Shown here: positions 41,900-50,405 of the stretch, in pieces
Position numbering within the stretch: position 1 is the first letter of the stretch
Layout of the letters: each line of letters starts with the position of its first letter
Source of the DNA: Streptomyces sp. NBC_00377
GTDB lineage: Bacteria; Actinomycetota; Actinomycetes; Streptomycetales; Streptomycetaceae
Assembly (NCBI RefSeq): GCF_036075115.1
Contig: NZ_CP107958.1
Location: 8,742,001 to 8,806,000 of the forward strand
Length of the DNA stretch: 64,000 nt
Reading direction: 5' to 3'
Notes under the pieces: model-generated
Seen by the model: the letters and a program-made list of their open reading frames with translations, nothing else
Told to the model about the DNA's origin: nothing
The model's database searches: none
Program-made: the position numbers and the translations under genes

Positions 41900-42613
41900 A
41901 TGGCGGGCCGAGCGGCCGTACCCGAAGTGATCTGGGCCCGTGCCGAGCGCACGGGCCGGGGGCCGAAGCCCGCGTACACGCGCGCGGACATCGCGGCGGC
42001 GGCGGTGCGGACCGCCGACGAGGGCGGACTGGACGCGGTGTCCATGCGGCACGTCGCGGCCGTACTGGGCTGCGGGACCATGTCGCTGTACAACTACGTC
42101 CCCCGCAAGGAGGACCTCTACGAGTTGATGGTCGACGCGGTGAGCGGCGAGCACGAGACATGGGAGCCCAGCGGGGACTGGCGGGCCGACATACTGCGGG
42201 TGGCGCGGGACACCCGTGCGCTGATGAAGCGGCACCCCTGGCTGCCCCGGCTGATGTCACCGGTGTACGGGTTCAGCCCCCATGCGCTGCGCTATCTGGA
42301 GCACTGTCTGGCCTGCCTGGATCCGCTGGACATGAAGTACGGCATGAAGATGCAGCTCATCGCGATGCTCAACGGGGTCGTGACGACGTACACGGCGAAC
42401 GAGCTGGCCACCGCGGAGCGGACGCGGTCGTTGCCGTGGTCCGAGGAGGAGGAGAACGCGGTGCGGATCGCCTATCTGGGCAGCCAGGTGGCGAGCGGAG
42501 CCTATCCGCGGATGGCCGCGGCGTTCATGGAGGACCCGGGACCGATCGATCTGGAGACCGTGTTCGAGACGGCGCTGGAGCGGGTACTGGACGGGTTCGT
42601 ACCGCGGAAATGA
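41900..42613 (+). CDS. TetR/AcrR-family repressor
   Basis: A 237-residue regulator. HTH: TRADIAAAAVRTADEGGLDAVSMRHVAAVLGCGTMSLYNYVPRKEDLYELMVD (about 25-78). The C-terminal helical domain (about 90-230) is the TetR_C type that binds a drug ligand. ATG 41900 follows GAGGTG. Gene is head-to-head with DrrAB genes, with a shared palindrome between, so it is the likely local, ligand-released repressor of the exporter. Confidence 0.92.
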   Translation: MAGRAAVPEVIWARAERTGRGPKPAYTRADIAAAAVRTADEGGLDAVSMRHVAAVLGCGTMSLYNYVPRKEDLYELMVDAVSGEHETWEPSGDWRADILRVARDTRALMKRHPWLPRLMSPVYGFSPHALRYLEHCLACLDPLDMKYGMKMQLIAMLNGVVTTYTANELATAERTRSLPWSEEEENAVRIAYLGSQVASGAYPRMAAAFMEDPGPIDLETVFETALERVLDGFVPRK

Positions 42614-42787
42614 AGCCGCGGGACGGCCTGCGCGGAGCGCGGAAACCGGTGGGGACCGCAGGACCGTCTCCCGCACACTCGAAGGCGACCGGGGCCTTTC
42701 GACCTGCTTCGGGCCTGGGAGCCGCAGGAGCACGACGCGCGATCCCGCCGGCGTCCGTCGTTCGTGATCCGCTTCCCGGAAGTCGCC

Positions 42788-43654
42788 CTACTGATGTGCG
42801 GCGGTCGGCTGACCGGCGATGGAGGCGAGCTTCAGTTTGGTCTCGTCGGCGCTGCCGGGTACGGCAGTCAAGATCACGATCTTGCTGTCGGAATCGCCGT
42901 CGGTCAGCACATCGCAGTCCACTTCGACCGGTCCCACCACGGGGTGCTCGACCGTCTTGTGATCCTCACGGTGAGAGGCGACGGTACCGTTCGCCCACAG
43001 CTCGGCGAACCGTTCGTTGCCTGCTCCCAGAACCCGGACCAGCTCCGCCAGGCGGCTGTCGTGCGGGAAACGACCGGTCGCGCGGCGCAGGTCGGACACG
43101 ATGGCGGCGTCGGTGGCAGCACGGTCCGCCTCGGTCACGGGCCACAGCCCGAGGCGGACATGATCTACGCCCACCGGGAACCTCTCGCGGGCGAAATTAC
43201 GCAGCCGCGGCGGCACCGACGAGGGATCGCCGACCAGCGCGGCCCAACCGCGGTTCCACCAGATCAGTTGCCAGTCCGCCGCGAACACGGCGACCGCGAC
43301 GTCTCCGAGCCGGCTCAGCACACGGTGAACGCCAGGTGTGATGTGGCCGGAGATCGCGCCATCGGTCGGCGGGACGAGCTGGGCCAGCCGGTACAGATGA
43401 TCCCGTTCGGCGGCGGACAGCTGGAGTGCGCGGGCCAGCGAAGCCACCACCTGCGCCGACGGCGTCGTGGCGCGCCCCTGTTCCAGGCGTACGACATAGT
43501 CGACGGACATACCGGCGAGTTCGGCAAGCTCCTCGCGGCGCAGCCCGACCGCGCGCCGTGCCGGGCCCACCGGCAGCGCCGCGGCCGCCGGGGGCAGTCG
43601 ATTCCGCCATGTCCGGATCATCGTCCCCAGTCCGGCTCCGGGTGTCGTCGTCAT
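42788..43654 (-). CDS. XRE-family regulator with MmyB-type ligand domain
   Basis: A 288-residue regulator. Helix-turn-helix (about 30-75) RREELAELAGMSVDYVVRLEQGRATTPSAQVVASLARAL, then the MmyB-like PAS-type domain (about 100-270) with AVFAADWQLIWWNRGWAALVG. Such proteins bind fatty-acid-like ligands in characterised homologues. ATG 43654 is favoured over in-frame ATGs at 43663 and 43666, since AGGA fits it best. It is divergent from a short-chain dehydrogenase gene, its classic target in many actinomycetes. Confidence 0.9.
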   Translation of the reverse strand: MTTTPGAGLGTMIRTWRNRLPPAAAALPVGPARRAVGLRREELAELAGMSVDYVVRLEQGRATTPSAQVVASLARALQLSAAERDHLYRLAQLVPPTDGAISGHITPGVHRVLSRLGDVAVAVFAADWQLIWWNRGWAALVGDPSSVPPRLRNFARERFPVGVDHVRLGLWPVTEADRAATDAAIVSDLRRATGRFPHDSRLAELVRVLGAGNERFAELWANGTVASHREDHKTVEHPVVGPVEVDCDVLTDGDSDSKIVILTAVPGSADETKLKLASIAGQPTAAHQ

Positions 43655-43767
43655 GACGTCCATCATCCTGCGCTTCGGCCGTCGACGGTGATGCCGAAGG
43701 TGGTACTGCCTCTCCCACCGTCGAAGCGTCCCTGGCCGGGCGCCACGGGTGGGCGAACACTGCATGC

Positions 43768-44463
43768 ATGACGATCATCTTCATCACCGGAGCCAACAAG
43801 GGGCTCGGTCGCGAGAGCGCCCGCCGTCTCATCGAACTCGGTCACAGCGTGCTGGTCGGCGCTCGTGACCCCGAACAGGGCGCAGAGGCCGCCGCCGCGC
43901 TCGGCGCGCGCTTCGTCCCCATCGACGTGACCGACGACGCGTCCGTCACCGCGGCGGCCGCGGATGTCGCCGAGCACGAGGGCTCGATCGACGTTCTGAT
44001 CAACAACGCCGGCATCGCCGGTCCCGCCGGTGATCCCGGCACCCTGACCGGCGCCGACGCCCTCGGTGTCCTCGACGTCAACGTCGCCGGTGTCGTCCGC
44101 ACGACCACGGCGTTCCTGCCGTTGCTGCGCCGGTCGCCGGACCCGGTGATCGTCAATGTCAGCAGCGGAATGGGCTCGCTCGCCTTCACCCATGATCCGT
44201 CGCGGGTCGAGTCCCACGCCGTCGTGCCCCTCTACTGCGCGTCGAAGGCGGCGCTCACGATGCTGACCACGCAGTATGCGAAGGCGCTGCCCGGCATCCG
44301 CGTGAATGCCGCCGATCCCGGCTACACGGCGACCGACCTCAACGGCCACAGCGGCCCCCAGACCGTCACAGAAGGCACGGACGCGATCGTCGGGCTCGCC
44401 ACCGAGAAGCCCGGGTCCGGCTCCGGACGCTTCGTCGACCGAACCGGTGAGATCGCCTGGTAG
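43768..44463 (+). CDS. Short-chain dehydrogenase/reductase
   Basis: A 231-residue classical SDR. Cofactor motif TGANKGLGRESA (residues 7-18), NNAGIAG near 75, and catalytic Ser (VNVSSGMGS), Tyr and Lys in YCASKAAL near 156. A C-terminal PGYTATDLNGHSGPQTVTEG is typical of NAD(P)H carbonyl reductases. The residues after strand 2 (GARDPE) suit NADP. The substrate is unknown; regulation is likely by the divergent XRE protein. Confidence 0.92.
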   Translation: MTIIFITGANKGLGRESARRLIELGHSVLVGARDPEQGAEAAAALGARFVPIDVTDDASVTAAAADVAEHEGSIDVLINNAGIAGPAGDPGTLTGADALGVLDVNVAGVVRTTTAFLPLLRRSPDPVIVNVSSGMGSLAFTHDPSRVESHAVVPLYCASKAALTMLTTQYAKALPGIRVNAADPGYTATDLNGHSGPQTVTEGTDAIVGLATEKPGSGSGRFVDRTGEIAW

Positions 44464-44637
44464 TGGACCCGGCAGGCGCGGGGACCGGAGCCCCTCGGCA
44501 CCGCGGTGCCGCCCGCTGCGGCGCCGGAGCCGGCCAGGGTCCCGGCGGCCGGGCCGGGCCGGTGCACAGCGGCTGCCGTGGGGCGCCGCGCCGCACGCTT
44601 CCCGCCGCCGGAGTACGGCGCGCCGTGTGCCGCCGGG

Positions 44638-44991
44638 CTAGGCACGGCGGACGGTGACGCCGCCCACCAGGCCCCAGGCGTCGATCCTGACGGTCGGGCC
44701 GCCCGGCTCGCTCGGTCCGTCGTCCTTGACTCCGCCCAGGCGCAACCCGTGCACCTCCACCCTGACGTCGTGGCGGACCCTGAGGCTGACGCCGCCGATC
44801 AGGCTCAGCTTGGTGATGCGCAGCTCGGCGCCGTCCGGGAGGTCGATGTCCGTCAGATCGATGTCCGCGCCGCCGATGAGGGAGGCGGTGACCGTCCGCT
44901 CGTGGAGGGTCGCTCCCTCCAGGCGGTGACCGCCTATCAGGCTCACCTTGACGTCGGTCTTCCGCGGGTTCGCCCCGTTGCTCTTCGTCAT
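44638..44991 (-). CDS. LiaF-like beta-repeat protein
   Basis: A 117-residue protein with four repeated strand-turn units (VSLIGGHRL, ASLIGGADI, LSLIGGVSL and WGLVGGVTV), the right-handed beta-helix-like pattern of the LiaF/cell-wall-active antibiotic response C-terminal domain. There is no transmembrane segment, unlike full LiaF, so it is a soluble cytoplasmic form. ATG 44991 has no strong ribosome site; a TACGGT box 7 nt upstream suggests a leaderless transcript. Function unknown. Confidence 0.78.
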   Translation of the reverse strand: MTKSNGANPRKTDVKVSLIGGHRLEGATLHERTVTASLIGGADIDLTDIDLPDGAELRITKLSLIGGVSLRVRHDVRVEVHGLRLGGVKDDGPSEPGGPTVRIDAWGLVGGVTVRRA

Positions 44992-45166
44992 GGAAGTACC
45001 GTACGGGTGGCGGCACTTGGGCCCCAGTGCCCGCCGTCCGGTGTCGCGCATGACAAGTGTCATGCGGCAGGCGGCTCCGCACCCGGGGCAAGGCGCGGGC
45101 AGCGGGCGGTGACGGCCGCGCGGTCACACGTCACCTGTTGATCGCCGCCGCCACGCGCACAGCGCC

Positions 45167-46153
45167 TCACAGCGTCGCGGTCGATTCCTCGCCGGAGGCG
45201 CTGCCCGCGAGCCACTGGTCCCATCCCAGGTTGAAGTCGGCGTAGCCGTTGTCGGCCGGGGCCTTGGCGCGGGGCGAGCCGGTGATGGTCACGGGATCGC
45301 CCTGCTTGACCTGGCCGTAGAACCACTTGGCGTCCGACATGGACAGGTGGACACAGCCGTGCGAGCCGCGGGCACTGCCGCTGCCCGGATTCGGGTCGCC
45401 GGTCGAGTAGTGCACGTACGTGCCGGACTGGGTCAGGTGGACGTCCCAGGGAAGCGTCAGGTCGTAGTAGTTGGGGCTGCCCTTGTCACAGCTGATGCCG
45501 ACGCTGCAGGAGGTCATGTGGACCTTCTCCTGCTTGTCGATGACGGCCATCGTGCCGTTCCACGTCGGATACTCGGAGCTGCCCGCGTTGATCGACAGAG
45601 TGCGCAGGTTCCGGCCGTTCCGGGTGACCTTCATGGTGTGCCCGGTCACCGAGACCTCCGCGCGCACGTCGTCACCGATCTTGAAGGTGTGCGTGTAGTC
45701 GCGCACGCCGAAGCGTCCGTTGCCGTTGCTGACGCCCGTCATGTCAGCGTCGATCTTCACAGTCGTGCCGGAGGGCCAGTACGTCTTCGGGCGCCAGTCG
45801 GCGCGCTTGTCGCCGAACCAGTGCCAGGCGCCGGCCACCGGCTGCGAGGCGCTCACCTTCATGTGCTTCTCGACCGTGGCCCGCGCCTTGGCCGAAACCG
45901 GGTTCGTGAAGACCACCGAGACCGGCATGGCCACGCCGACCGTGGTTCCCGTCTGCGGGGTGATGGTCTCCAGCAGCATCGGCGGGCCCGCGGGCTTCGT
46001 CGGTGACGGCTTGGCGCTCGCACTCGGGTTCCCCGATGCCTTCGCGTCGTCGCCGCTCGCCTTGTCGCTGCCGCCTCCGCCGCAGGCACTCGCACCCACC
46101 AGCACCACACCCGTGACGAGTGCGATCCCTATGCCGCCCTTGCGCCGTCCCAC
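45167..46153 (-). CDS. L,D-transpeptidase lipoprotein
   Basis: A 328-residue envelope enzyme that cross-links peptidoglycan 3-3. The signal ends in a lipobox (VLVGASAC, Cys about 21). One Ig-like domain (about 65-180) precedes the YkuD catalytic domain (about 185-305) with the catalytic cysteine in GSHGCVHLSMSDA near residue 267. WDQWLAGSA and a Glu-Ser tail end the chain. GTG 46153 has a GCGGGG ribosome site. In LdtMt-type enzymes the active Cys is blocked by carbapenems. It is divergent from a nucleotidyltransferase gene with a TCACTGT-CAG-ACAGTGA dyad in the gap. Confidence 0.92.
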   Translation of the reverse strand: MGRRKGGIGIALVTGVVLVGASACGGGGSDKASGDDAKASGNPSASAKPSPTKPAGPPMLLETITPQTGTTVGVAMPVSVVFTNPVSAKARATVEKHMKVSASQPVAGAWHWFGDKRADWRPKTYWPSGTTVKIDADMTGVSNGNGRFGVRDYTHTFKIGDDVRAEVSVTGHTMKVTRNGRNLRTLSINAGSSEYPTWNGTMAVIDKQEKVHMTSCSVGISCDKGSPNYYDLTLPWDVHLTQSGTYVHYSTGDPNPGSGSARGSHGCVHLSMSDAKWFYGQVKQGDPVTITGSPRAKAPADNGYADFNLGWDQWLAGSASGEESTATL

Positions 46154-46196
46154 GACGTGCCCCGCTCTCTCGATCTTCGGCCCTGACGGACCCGGC

Positions 46197-46213
46197 TCAC
46201 TGTCAGACAGTGA
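46197..46213. promoter_or_regulatory. 17-bp dyad in divergent gap
   Basis: TCACTGT-CAG-ACAGTGA, a perfect 7-bp inverted repeat, 44 nt upstream of the L,D-transpeptidase start, is a candidate operator. A shorter CACGT-AAA-ACGTG dyad follows about 25 nt later. Confidence 0.5.
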
Positions 46214-46313
46214 CAGCCCGGGTCGCAGTTGCGTGTGCCACGTAAAACGTGTCCCAAAACTCGATGCGCGGACGTTCGGCAAGCAGGGCGGCCGACGCCA
46301 GTATGGTGGGCCG

Positions 46314-47048
46314 ATGGCCGACTCCCTGCCGTGCGGCGGTGCGGTGCTCGATGCGGATGAACTGACCGCACGGTGGTCGGACGCCTGGAGTCCGGCACAG
46401 GTCGCGGAGCGGCTGGAAGGGATCTCTGCTTCGTGGTGCGTCGCAGCGGGGTGGGCGCTGGATCTCTTCCGCGGTGAGCAGTCGCGGCCGCACGGTGACC
46501 TGGAGATCGCGGTGCCCGTGGCGGGATTCCCGGAGATCCGGGACCGCTTCCCCGAGTACGCCTGGGACGCGGTGGGTTCGGGACGGGTCTGGGCCGGGAC
46601 GGGGCCAGGGTCGGAAGCCGGGGCCGAGGCGATGGCGGCCACGCACCAGACCTGGCTCCGGGACCCGGTGACCGGTCGGTTCCTGTTCGACGTCTTCCGC
46701 GAGCCGCACGAGGGCGGGACGTGGATCTGCCGACGGGACGAGACGCTGCGGCTGCCCTACGACACGATCATCGAGCGGACGACGGACGGTATCCCCTTCC
46801 TCGTACCGGAGTTGGTGCTGCTGTTCAAGGCGAAGGCGCCGCGGACCAAGGACCAGGCGGACTTCGACGGCATGCTGCCGCTGCTGGGCCGGGCGCGGCG
46901 GGCCCGCCTCGGAGAGTGGCTGGAGCACGTGCACCCTGGGCATCCCTGGCTGATGGAGCCGGCGATGCAAGACGCCTCGCAGCCCACTCCGAAGCCCGTC
47001 CCGAAGGCCTCCTCGACATTCCGGCGACGAGGTCGCCCGCTCCCGTAG
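46314..47048 (+). CDS. Nucleotidyltransferase (ANT/LinB-like)
   Basis: A 244-residue protein of the nucleotidyltransferase superfamily. The core GWALDLFRGEQSRPHGDLEIAVP near residues 43-65 provides the metal-binding acids in the pattern seen in aminoglycoside 2''-adenylyltransferases, and ELVLLFKAKAPRTKDQADF near 165-185 completes the pocket. A role in adenylylating a small molecule is plausible, but resistance is not proven. The -10-like TATGGT lies 6 nt before ATG 46314, so the mRNA is probably leaderless. Confidence 0.8.
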   Translation: MADSLPCGGAVLDADELTARWSDAWSPAQVAERLEGISASWCVAAGWALDLFRGEQSRPHGDLEIAVPVAGFPEIRDRFPEYAWDAVGSGRVWAGTGPGSEAGAEAMAATHQTWLRDPVTGRFLFDVFREPHEGGTWICRRDETLRLPYDTIIERTTDGIPFLVPELVLLFKAKAPRTKDQADFDGMLPLLGRARRARLGEWLEHVHPGHPWLMEPAMQDASQPTPKPVPKASSTFRRRGRPLP

Positions 47049-47086
47049 GTGCTGGCGAGGTGAGGTTCCCGCCCACGCCTGAGCGG

Positions 47087-47674
47087 ATGCCCGGTCCCTC
47101 CGGGGCTCGGTCCGACGGGCTCGCTCCGAGATCAGTCGAAGCCGGTGAGGGGAGCGGCGGCTACCTGCTCTTCCTGCCGCGGGAACTGCACCTGTCGGGC
47201 ACAGCCGTAGGACTTGCGCTCGCGGCGACGGGGCCGGGCGCGCTCCTGGGCTCGGCACTGGCCGCCCGCCTGCCGGGCCGCCTCGGCCACGGTGCCGTGC
47301 TCGTGTCCGCGGCGGCAGTCGGCGACGGCGCGTTCTTGTGTGTGCCCGCGCTGCACGGCCCCTCTGCGGTGACTGTGGCCGCGCTTCTCGCGGTCGGCTT
47401 CGTGTTCGGCGCCGGCGGCCAGGTGGTGAATGTCACGGTCATGGCCGTCCGCCAGGCCGTCACCCCGGACGGGATGCAGGCCCGTGCGGCCGCCACGATC
47501 ACGTTCGTCGGCATGGGACTGACCCCACTGGGCTCGCTGCTCGGCGGATTCCTCGCGGGGGAGTGGGGGTTGCGCACCAGCCTCCTGGTGACCCTCGCGG
47601 GCATGATGCTCTCTCCGGCGCTGATGGCCTCGTCCCCGCTCGCCCGCCTGGGACGGGCGCTGCCGAACGCGTAG
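47087..47674 (+). pseudogene. C-terminal half of an MFS transporter
   Basis: Only about six transmembrane segments remain (from GGYLLFLPRELHLSGTAVGLALAATGPGALLGSALAARL to the end); the N-terminal half of a 12-helix transporter, with its cytoplasmic GxxxDRxGRR loop, is missing. The preceding 40 residues (RMPGPSGARSDGLAPRSVEAGEG) are not MFS-like. It lies just past the nucleotidyltransferase stop. The most likely reading is a 5'-deleted gene; a functional half-transporter is less likely. Confidence 0.7.
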
Positions 47675-47888
47675 ACCCTTGTACGACCCGGCCGCGCCGG
47701 CCTCGCGTACGGGAATGGCGGGACCCGCGCACATCCAGGTCCGGGCGGACGTCGGCCGGGCGCTGCCTCGATCCTGGTTGTGCGCCCTGGCGTGCCCCGC
47801 GCCGATGCGGGCAGTCGGTCGGTGACAGACAAAGCTTCGCGTGTCGCGGCACGCGGGTGAACCGTCCGCACCGGACCAGGAGTTCCTC

Positions 47889-48131
47889 ATGATGATCGTC
47901 GGCGTGATCGCCCTCTGCGTAGTCCTCGCGGTACTCGCGTTCATGGTTCCGCGGCTGAGCCGGCACCCCCAGAACGGCGCCCAGCGCACCCTGGGTCTGG
48001 GATCCCGCGCCGGTTCCAAGGCTCCTGGTCCGCTGGGGCGCCTGCTGAGCAAGCCCTTCCAGTCCAGCTCGCGGGCCGTGGGGCGCAGCGGCTCCGCCGG
48101 CCGCCGGGCGCGGGGACGCATGCCGTTCTGA
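47889..48131 (+). CDS. DUF6411-family small membrane protein
   Basis: An 80-residue protein of the Streptomyces DUF6411 type: one N-terminal transmembrane segment (MMIVGVIALCVVLAVLAFMV), then a basic Ser/Gly-rich tail (PRLSRHPQNGAQRTLGLGSRAGSKAPGPLGRLL, then SGSAGRRARGRMPF) that probably lies in the cytoplasm. ATG 47889 follows AGGAG. Function unknown. A strong terminator follows. Confidence 0.85.
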   Translation: MMIVGVIALCVVLAVLAFMVPRLSRHPQNGAQRTLGLGSRAGSKAPGPLGRLLSKPFQSSSRAVGRSGSAGRRARGRMPF

Positions 48132-48157
48132 CCGGGCAGCGGCGGGTGCACCCACCA

Positions 48158-48194
48158 GGCCACGCACCGGGACGCGCTGCCCCGGTGCGTGGCC
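48158..48194 (+). terminator. Terminator after DUF6411 gene
   Basis: GGCCACGCACCGGG (48158-48171) pairs perfectly with CCCGGTGCGTGGCC (48181-48194) around a 9-nt loop, 27 nt past the stop. Confidence 0.7.
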
Positions 48195-48492
48195 GCGCTG
48201 TCCCGTCGGGGCGATGCGCTGACCGGCCGACACCTGCCGCCCGGCGGAGACGTCCCGCTGGTCCGTATGGCCGTACTCCGTCTTGGGCCGTCGGAGTGCG
48301 GGATCCGCACCCACGGGCCTTGGTCGAGCCGACTCGCGATGCCTAATACCGTCGTGGGTGCTGGGGGGAAGGCCGGATCACGGACGCCGAGCGCGCGGCG
48401 GTTCCGCGGGGTGTCCGGATGCGGGCGGAGAGACGCTGCCCCGGGGAGCGGGTAGTCCTGGAGCGTCGTCCGCATCCACCGAGGGGAAACCC
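48195..48492. other. About 300-bp region upstream of the secreted protein
   Basis: No gene. A candidate promoter, TTGGTC (48320-48325), 18 bp, TAATAC (48344-48349), would give a leader of about 135 nt before GTG 48493. Nothing else was seen. Confidence 0.4.
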
Positions 48493-49512
48493 GTGCCCGT
48501 CGTATCCGTGCGTGCCCAGTGGCGTAGGCCGCTGAGGGGAACGCAGATCCTGTGTCTGATGCTGGTCCTGGCGGGTCTGACGGCGCCGCGCGCCGCCGCG
48601 CAGGATCCGAGACGTCAGGACAGCTGGCGCATCGACCTGGCGGGACCGGAGACCGGCCGGGGCAACGTCGCCCGACGTCCGGACGGGATCACCGTCAAGG
48701 ACAGCAACGGCGGGACACGGTCGGTACCCGGCGCCTCCGCCGTCTACACGTCGCCCGGCAGAAGCCTCGGCCGCCCGCTCACGGCGTTCACCGTGCGGAC
48801 CGAGGCGGAGGTCCCCGCCGGCACCGGGGTGCGGACGGAGATCCGGGGCAGCAACCGTCCGGGCACCTGGACGCAGTGGCGGGCAGTGGACGGCGCCGGC
48901 GAGGTCCGGCTGCCGCAGGCGGTGTCGCTCGTCGAGGTCCGGCTCACCCTGCTCGGTGTCCCCGCCGGGCCGTCACCCATCGTCCACGCCGTCACCGTCG
49001 CCGCCGCAGCCGTGCAGCCCGCGCCGCAGGACGGCACGTCGGCGGCCAGGTCCGGTCCGGCCTACCGCCTGTTCGCCACCCGGGAGGGCCTCACCGGGGG
49101 GACCACCGCGAACGGCCACGTCATCCAGCCCCGAGACCACTTCGTGGCCCTGCCCTCGCGGCGGATGCTGACGGTCAACGGCGGACACGAGTACCAGGTG
49201 CGTCTGTGCTACGAGGGGCGCTGTGAGACCGCGCCCGTGTGGGACGTCGGCCCGTGGAACACCCGCGACGACTACTGGAACCCGTCCGCCCAGCGGGAGA
49301 TGTGGCGGGACCTGCCACAGGGCACCCCCGAGGCGCAGGCCGCGTATGTCGACGGCTACAACGACGGCTTCGACGAGTTCGGCCGGCGGGCCGCGAACCC
49401 GGCCGGCATCGACCTCGCGGACGGCACCTTCTGGGACGGCCTCGGCATGACCGACAACGACTGGGTGGACGTCACCTTCATGCCGGACGGCGAGGTGGTC
49501 CGGCGACGGTGA
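48493..49512 (+). CDS. Secreted conserved protein, function unknown
   Basis: A 339-residue exported protein: signal peptide (LRGTQILCLMLVLAGLTAPRAAA), a beta-sandwich-like N-domain (about 35-180), and a C-terminal domain holding VWDVGPWNTRDDYWNPSAQREMWRDLPQG and YNDGFDEFGRRAANPAGIDLADGTFWDGLGM. The latter block is common to a Streptomyces family of secreted proteins of unknown function; the tail resembles an RlpA/expansin-like barrel only loosely. GTG 48493 has GAGGGG 5 nt upstream. Its stop overlaps the start of an SH3-like remnant (GTGA). Confidence 0.8.
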   Translation: MPVVSVRAQWRRPLRGTQILCLMLVLAGLTAPRAAAQDPRRQDSWRIDLAGPETGRGNVARRPDGITVKDSNGGTRSVPGASAVYTSPGRSLGRPLTAFTVRTEAEVPAGTGVRTEIRGSNRPGTWTQWRAVDGAGEVRLPQAVSLVEVRLTLLGVPAGPSPIVHAVTVAAAAVQPAPQDGTSAARSGPAYRLFATREGLTGGTTANGHVIQPRDHFVALPSRRMLTVNGGHEYQVRLCYEGRCETAPVWDVGPWNTRDDYWNPSAQREMWRDLPQGTPEAQAAYVDGYNDGFDEFGRRAANPAGIDLADGTFWDGLGMTDNDWVDVTFMPDGEVVRRR

Positions 49513-49784
49513 CGGCCTGGACCGAGACCAGTGTTCGCTCGTGTCCGTTCACTTCGTGTGGTGTCGTCGGCAAGCTGTATGCGGGTGATTCCCGTCCGGC
49601 GCGGTGCTGGGTGGTCGGTCGGAGTGTGACCGACGAGGGCGTCACCAACGACAAGGGGGTCCGCCTGACCTCGAACGCCGGCGGGGCCGGTTGTGTCAGC
49701 GGTATCCCCCTCGACGGCGGTGGAACAGGCGGCGTCAGTACGCGGTGGGCACGGGGTCGAGGCGTTCGACAGCCGGGAACGTGA
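49509..49784 (+). pseudogene. Degraded SH3-type secreted protein
   Basis: This 91-codon frame has the shape of small secreted SH3-domain proteins of Streptomyces (SVRSCPFTSCGVVGKLYAGDSRPARCWVVGRSVTDEGVTND), but the signal peptide is absent, a Trp of the usual NDxWVRL block is Gly, and the C-terminal third reads as shifted low-complexity sequence. Its GTG overlaps the previous stop (GTGA), so it may be translated as a leftover. It may be a domain that once belonged to the preceding secreted protein. Confidence 0.6.
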
Positions 49785-49845
49785 CGACCCGGCCTCGTTG
49801 TCGGCTGTGGCAGCGTGCGGCCCGTCGAGACCGGAGGGGGCGGTT

Positions 49846-50268
49846 GTGACGTCGAAGCGTACTCGTACGAAGTGGGGACCGGAGCAGAGGCGGCTACTGG
49901 CGCGGTGGTGTGAACCCTGGCGGTCCGCCGCGGCCCTGGATGCACCGGTGGACGAATCCCTTGCCGAGTGGGCGCTCGCTCAGCTGTACGACGACCTGGG
50001 GCAGAGGCGCCCACCGGTCGTGTGGGTCGACTCGCCGGGCGAGGCCGCCCGGGCGATCGGCGACGCGGGTGCGAGGGAGCTGGTGACCGCGCCGTACGGC
50101 GGCGTCTCGATGTGGCCCCGTCGAGGCGATGCCGGGCAGGCCTGGGATCCGCTGAGCCGAGGCGTGGGCGTCGTCACCGTGGCTCCGGACGCGGTCGCCT
50201 ACCTGGAGCAGCCCGGTCACGTTCCCCTGGCCTGTGCACCGGGAGCGTATCTGCTACGACTCGTCTGA
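49846..50268 (+). CDS. Hypothetical protein
   Basis: A 140-residue protein with an Arg-rich, helical N-terminus (MTSKRTRTKWGPEQRRLLARWCEPWRSAAALD) and a mixed alpha/beta C-terminal part (VVWVDSPGEAARAIGDAGARELV, then GVGVVTVAPDAVAYLEQPGHVPLACAP). GTG 49846 has GGAGGGGG upstream. No known domain, membrane segment or signal peptide was recognised. Confidence 0.65.
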   Translation: MTSKRTRTKWGPEQRRLLARWCEPWRSAAALDAPVDESLAEWALAQLYDDLGQRRPPVVWVDSPGEAARAIGDAGARELVTAPYGGVSMWPRRGDAGQAWDPLSRGVGVVTVAPDAVAYLEQPGHVPLACAPGAYLLRLV

Positions 50269-50405
50269 TACGACGTCACTGGCGGCGGGGGAACGGGTGA
50301 CCGAGGGCGAGGGCGGTGTGTTCATCGGTAGCCCGAGGTCAGGCGGGTGCACCGCCCCACGATGCACCCGTCGTCGGCCGTCTGCGGGTGTCGTGGCGTG
50401 CTGCC

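Noticed and set aside
42614..42787. Gap between TetR and XRE genes with an apparent frame (FDLLRAWEPQEHDARSRR)
   Set aside because: No start, no family match and Arg-rich composition typical of non-coding high-GC DNA.
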